A stretch of 64,000 nucleotides of DNA from Chloroflexota bacterium. Lineage in GTDB: Bacteria > Chloroflexota > UBA11872 > VXNJ01. The notes below the pieces were generated by a model. It did not search any database. It was not told the origin of the DNA and saw only the letters and a program-made list of their open reading frames with translations. Positions 61,266 to 64,000 of this stretch are shown here, piece after piece; the first letter of the stretch is position 1; each line of letters starts with the position of its first letter. The stretch lies in assembly GCA_009840625.1 (NCBI GenBank), contig VXNJ01000001.1, positions 124,001-188,000 of the forward strand, given 5' to 3'. The position numbers were made by a program, and so were the translations under genes.

Positions 61266-63017
61266 ATGCGAAATATGCAGGATGAGGCAGGCTGGATCCG
61301 AGTCTGCCCGTTAAGCGAGTTGCGGCGCGAAGGGAGCCGGGTGGTCGCGGCCAACGGCCGCACCGTCCTGGTGCTGGAGTCGGAGGGGACCGTGTACGCG
61401 GTCGACAACCGCTGCCCCCACATGGGCTTCCCGCTGTCCCGCGGCACGGTCAGCGACGGGATCCTGACCTGCCACTGGCATCATGCCAAGTTCGATCTGG
61501 CCGGCGGCTGCACGTTCGACCCGTTCGCCGACGACGTCACGCCGTTCCGGACCAGGGTAGAGGACGATTCGGTGTGGCTGGACCCGGAGCCAATTGAGAC
61601 CGACCAGCGCGGCCGCTGGGCCGGCAAGCTCTCGGAGGGGCTGGAGCAGAACATCCGCCTGGTCCTGGCCAAATCGGTGATCGGACTTTGCAGCGTGGAT
61701 GGATCTGCCGACGTCGTTTCCCGCACGGCCAAGTTCGGCATCCGCAACCGTTCGGATGGCTGGTCGCCGGGACTCACCATCCTGGCGGCAATGGCGAATG
61801 TGCTTCCCGAATTGTCCGGCGAAGATCGTCCATTGGCCCTGTATCACGGTGTCGTGGCGGTGGCTTCTGACACCACCGACCAGGCGCCGAACTTCTACCT
61901 CGACCCGCTTCAGACCAGCGAGCGCAGTGCGGATCGGTACCTGGATTGGTTCCGCCGGTTCGTAGACCTGCGATCGGCCAATGCCGCCGAGCGGGTCATT
62001 CGCACCGCCGCCTATCTGGGATTCGAACCTGAGGTACTCGCCGGCATCGTCACCGCCGCCTGTACCGATCACCTCTACATGGGCGGAGGGCACACTTTGG
62101 ACTTTGCCAACAAGTCGTTCGAGCTGCTCGACCATGTTGGCTGGGATGAAGCCGGCGAGATTCTCCCGGCGCTGGTGCCCGGCGGAAACCTGGTAAACGC
62201 CGCCCGCATGGAGGAAAACGCCAGCTGGCGCATGCCGGCCGACCTGGCCGGGATGCTATTTGCCGTGCACGAGCAACTTGATGGACTCATTGCAAGCAGA
62301 TTCGACGCCAACGGCCGGCGGGGGCGCTGGGACGGACACGAGGAGCTGGCCGATCTGATGCTGGACGGCGAACCCCGGACCGTCCTGGACGAACTCTGCC
62401 GCCTGGTAGGCGAAGGAGTTGCCCTGACCGACCTTTCAGCGTCGGTCGCCTACGCGGCCGCCCGGCGATTGATCCATTTCGGCACCAGCAACGAATTCGG
62501 CGACTGGGAAACGGTCCTGCACACCTTCACCTACGCCAACGCGGTCGACCAGGCGCTGCGCCGCGCGCCTTCGAACCTGCTGGCGCGCGGGATATTCGAC
62601 GGCGCGATGTCGGTGCACCTGGACCGGTTCCTGAACGTGCCCAAGCAGGCGGTTCCGGTTCCCGGGACGGGCCCGGCGTCGGGGGTTGACCTGCTGGCGG
62701 CGTTTGACGCCCAGGGCCACGTGGACGTCGCCGGCCAGGTCGTCGCCGACATGATCGCCGCCGAACGGGCCGACGAGGTGGTTGCGGTGCTGGGTCACGC
62801 GCTATTGCGCGAGGATGCCGGATTTCATTCATTCCAGATGTACGAGGCCGCGGTGCGCCAGTACCGCCAGTTCGCCGGAAGCGCCTGCGCCGGCCACTTC
62901 CTCATCGCCGCCGCCCGTTACCTGTCGGCCCACTCGCCGACGGTGAGGTCGCTCGGGCAGACTTACGAGATTGCCGCCCGGCTGTTGCGGGGCGAGGATC
63001 TTCACGGGGGTGCCTAA
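61266..63017 (+). CDS. Rieske [2Fe-2S] domain fused to a large histidine-rich helical domain
   Basis: A 583-residue protein. Residues 10-108 form a Rieske ferredoxin domain: C50-P-H52 and C69-H-W-H72 bind the cluster. Residues 130-583 are mainly helical and contain many regularly placed histidines: L-Y-H-G-V, T-D-H-L-Y-M-G-G-G-H, L-L-D-H-V-G-W, R-L-I-H-F, V-L-H-T-F-T, S-V-H-L-D, G-H-A-L and G-F-H-S-F-Q. That pattern could hold iron for an oxygenase, with the Rieske centre as internal electron donor, but this is inference; the arrangement is only loosely reminiscent of questin-oxidase-like proteins. It has no signal peptide or membrane segment. Neighbours are sugar permeases and an SDR. Confidence 0.85.
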   Translation: MRNMQDEAGWIRVCPLSELRREGSRVVAANGRTVLVLESEGTVYAVDNRCPHMGFPLSRGTVSDGILTCHWHHAKFDLAGGCTFDPFADDVTPFRTRVEDDSVWLDPEPIETDQRGRWAGKLSEGLEQNIRLVLAKSVIGLCSVDGSADVVSRTAKFGIRNRSDGWSPGLTILAAMANVLPELSGEDRPLALYHGVVAVASDTTDQAPNFYLDPLQTSERSADRYLDWFRRFVDLRSANAAERVIRTAAYLGFEPEVLAGIVTAACTDHLYMGGGHTLDFANKSFELLDHVGWDEAGEILPALVPGGNLVNAARMEENASWRMPADLAGMLFAVHEQLDGLIASRFDANGRRGRWDGHEELADLMLDGEPRTVLDELCRLVGEGVALTDLSASVAYAAARRLIHFGTSNEFGDWETVLHTFTYANAVDQALRRAPSNLLARGIFDGAMSVHLDRFLNVPKQAVPVPGTGPASGVDLLAAFDAQGHVDVAGQVVADMIAAERADEVVAVLGHALLREDAGFHSFQMYEAAVRQYRQFAGSACAGHFLIAAARYLSAHSPTVRSLGQTYEIAARLLRGEDLHGGA

Positions 63018-63058
63018 GGCGGACCCCGGGGTCTCTCCGCGCAAGAGTTTGGCCGCTG

Positions 63059-63796
63059 CTACAGCGGGCGTCGCAGCAGGCTGAACGACTGGCCGGTCGG
63101 GCCCGGACTGGGCTGGGTGGCCAGAAACATGGCCACGTCCACCAGTTCTTCGGGTTGCTTGGCCCACTCGCCGGATGCGGCGAAACGCGTTGCCGGATCT
63201 GACACCAGCTCGCGGGCCAACTCGGTGTAAACCGGTCCGGGCACGATCTCGTTGACGTCGATCCTGTCTTCCAGCAATTCCTCGGACAGAATCCGCGTGA
63301 CCATCCATAGTCCCGCTTTCGAAGCCCCGTAGGACGAACCCCGCACCCGGCCGTGGTGGCCGTTGCCGGAACCGGTGATGATGATCTTGCCCTGTCCGCG
63401 CGCCTTCAACGGCGGGATGACGGCTTTGGCGCATAGGTAGGCGCCGATGAGGTTGACTTCGATCGTTCGGCGCCAGTCGTCGATCACGCTCTCTTCCAGC
63501 GTGCGGCCGCCGTCCAGCAACACCCCGGCGTTGAGCACCGCAATGTCCAGGCCGCCGAACGCGTTCGCCACACCCCTCACCATCGCTTGGACCGAGTCCC
63601 AGTCGGCCACGTCGGTCGGGACAGCGATTGCCCGACCGCCTGCAGCTTCGATCTCTTCGGCCACGGATCGAATCTGCGATTCGGTTCTGGCCGCCAGGCA
63701 GACACCGGCGCCCTCGCGCGCATACGCGATGGCAATCGCGCGCCCGATGCCGCGACCCGCGCCGGTCACGATCACCGATTTGCCACTGAGCCGCAT
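63059..63796 (-). CDS. short-chain dehydrogenase/reductase (classical)
   Basis: A 245-residue classical SDR with an intact site: V-T-G-A-G-R-G-I-G, L-N-A-G, Ser in I-T-G-S-G-N-G, Tyr and Lys in S-Y-G-A-S-K, and V-P-G-P-V-Y-T-E. Arg and basic context after beta-2 (A-A-R-T) suggest NADP use. ATG 63796 has GGAG nine bases upstream; ATG 63811, 15 bases earlier, is an alternative. It converges on the Rieske-fusion gene at 41 bases. Confidence 0.92.
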   Translation of the reverse strand: MRLSGKSVIVTGAGRGIGRAIAIAYAREGAGVCLAARTESQIRSVAEEIEAAGGRAIAVPTDVADWDSVQAMVRGVANAFGGLDIAVLNAGVLLDGGRTLEESVIDDWRRTIEVNLIGAYLCAKAVIPPLKARGQGKIIITGSGNGHHGRVRGSSYGASKAGLWMVTRILSEELLEDRIDVNEIVPGPVYTELARELVSDPATRFAASGEWAKQPEELVDVAMFLATQPSPGPTGQSFSLLRRPL

Positions 63797-63965
63797 GTAG
63801 TCAATCTCCATCCGCTGCTGTCCGCCGGGTCTGACCGGACCGGTACACGAATTCTCAGTGTATTGCCTGCCCGGACATCGCTGGAGGCGCCGTTGGCGCA
63901 TCCCGATTCCGGACCCGGGGCCCGGCAACCGGCCTGACATCCGGTCGCGGGCACTATCCTGACCC

Positions 63966-64000
63966 ATGGCCAGATCGCGGTCCGGAACCGACCCCAAGAT
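63966..64000 (+). CDS. possible 5' end of a further gene, cut by the window end
   Basis: ATG at 63966 opens a frame (M-A-R-S-R-S-G-T-D-P-K) that is still open at the last base. It is divergent from the SDR at 63796, a usual layout, but no ribosome binding site is visible and eleven residues cannot be assigned. Confidence 0.25.
   Translation, partial: MARSRSGTDPK

Noticed and set aside
1-64000. Search for a defence system, toxin-antitoxin pair, prophage or biosynthetic gene cluster
   Set aside because: No nuclease, helicase, methylase, reverse transcriptase, integrase, transposase, toxin-antitoxin, PKS or NRPS motifs were recognised anywhere on either strand.

Overview
The window is GC-rich, densely coded on both strands, and shows no rRNA, tRNA, CRISPR array, insertion sequence or phage gene that I can recognise. 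It reads as an ordinary chromosome of a metabolically versatile heterotroph. Unlinked enzyme families typical of organic-matter turnover dominate: short-chain dehydrogenases, an enolase-superfamily enzyme, a phosphotriesterase homologue, a Gfo/Idh/MocA oxidoreductase, a GMC oxidoreductase, an amidohydrolase, cupins and alpha/beta hydrolases. Lipoproteins carry long Pro/Glu-rich tethers, and there is a very large secreted leucine-rich-repeat protein. This mix fits Chloroflexota (for example a Dehalococcoidia/SAR202-like lineage), but that placement is inference from gene content only. No marker gene is present.

Layout. 1-3014 (minus): a degradative operon with aminotransferase, SDR, alpha/beta hydrolase and the start of an M20 carbamoylase-type amidase, joined by a GTGA overlap. 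3268-5345 (minus): a GH43-like beta-propeller protein and an SDR. 5680-12282 (plus): a secreted HtrA-like protease, a VOC protein, a cupin and a two-lobed M16 lipoprotein peptidase. 12389-20284: sugar-isomerase-like TIM barrel, BD-FAE-type esterase, Bcp peroxiredoxin, YbaY-like lipoprotein, MscS channel, epimerase, a metallo-beta-lactamase-like/cupin fusion, an ABM monooxygenase and an acetyltransferase. 20400-25417: a lipid-modification cassette (DUF1295; FAD oxidoreductase-DUF1365-CFA-type methyltransferase with overlapping start/stop codons). 25738-28133: an apparent deoxy-sugar operon (Gfo/Idh/MocA, rhamnose-mutarotase-like, lactonase-like). 28156-36556: MFS exporter, aldo/keto reductase, a livGFHM-type ABC transporter with its binding lipoprotein convergent to it, and a GyrI-like ligand-binding protein. 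37235-39811: two tandem fatty-acid-desaturase-type proteins. 39901-49898: mixed catabolism (D-threonine-aldolase-like, phosphotriesterase-like, homocysteine methyltransferase-like, gamma-glutamyltransferase-like, two tandem HSL-type esterases, enolase superfamily). 50128-63796: two secreted proteins (one the 1490-residue LRR protein), GMC oxidoreductase, two SDRs, two nearly identical sugar-ABC permeases without partners, and a Rieske protein with a large unassigned helical domain.

Main unexpected signals. (1) Three unrelated genes (starts at 1049 minus, 13261 plus, 36092 plus) have no ATG, GTG or TTG that preserves their family-typical N-terminus. Each instead has a well-spaced Shine-Dalgarno sequence followed by ATT or ATC, which suggests unusual tolerance of AUU/AUC initiation. 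(2) A Rieske ferredoxin domain is fused to an approximately 480-residue histidine-rich helical region that I cannot assign. (3) Two almost identical CUT1-type permeases stand alone, the first followed by a 12-bp inverted repeat spanning its stop codon. (4) Tandem gene duplication recurs three times (desaturases, esterases, permeases), with divergence that looks different in each case. (5) A 28-fold LRR array has exactly 24 residues per repeat with no indel. Gene starts were chosen by Shine-Dalgarno placement and family length; TTG starts are common here.
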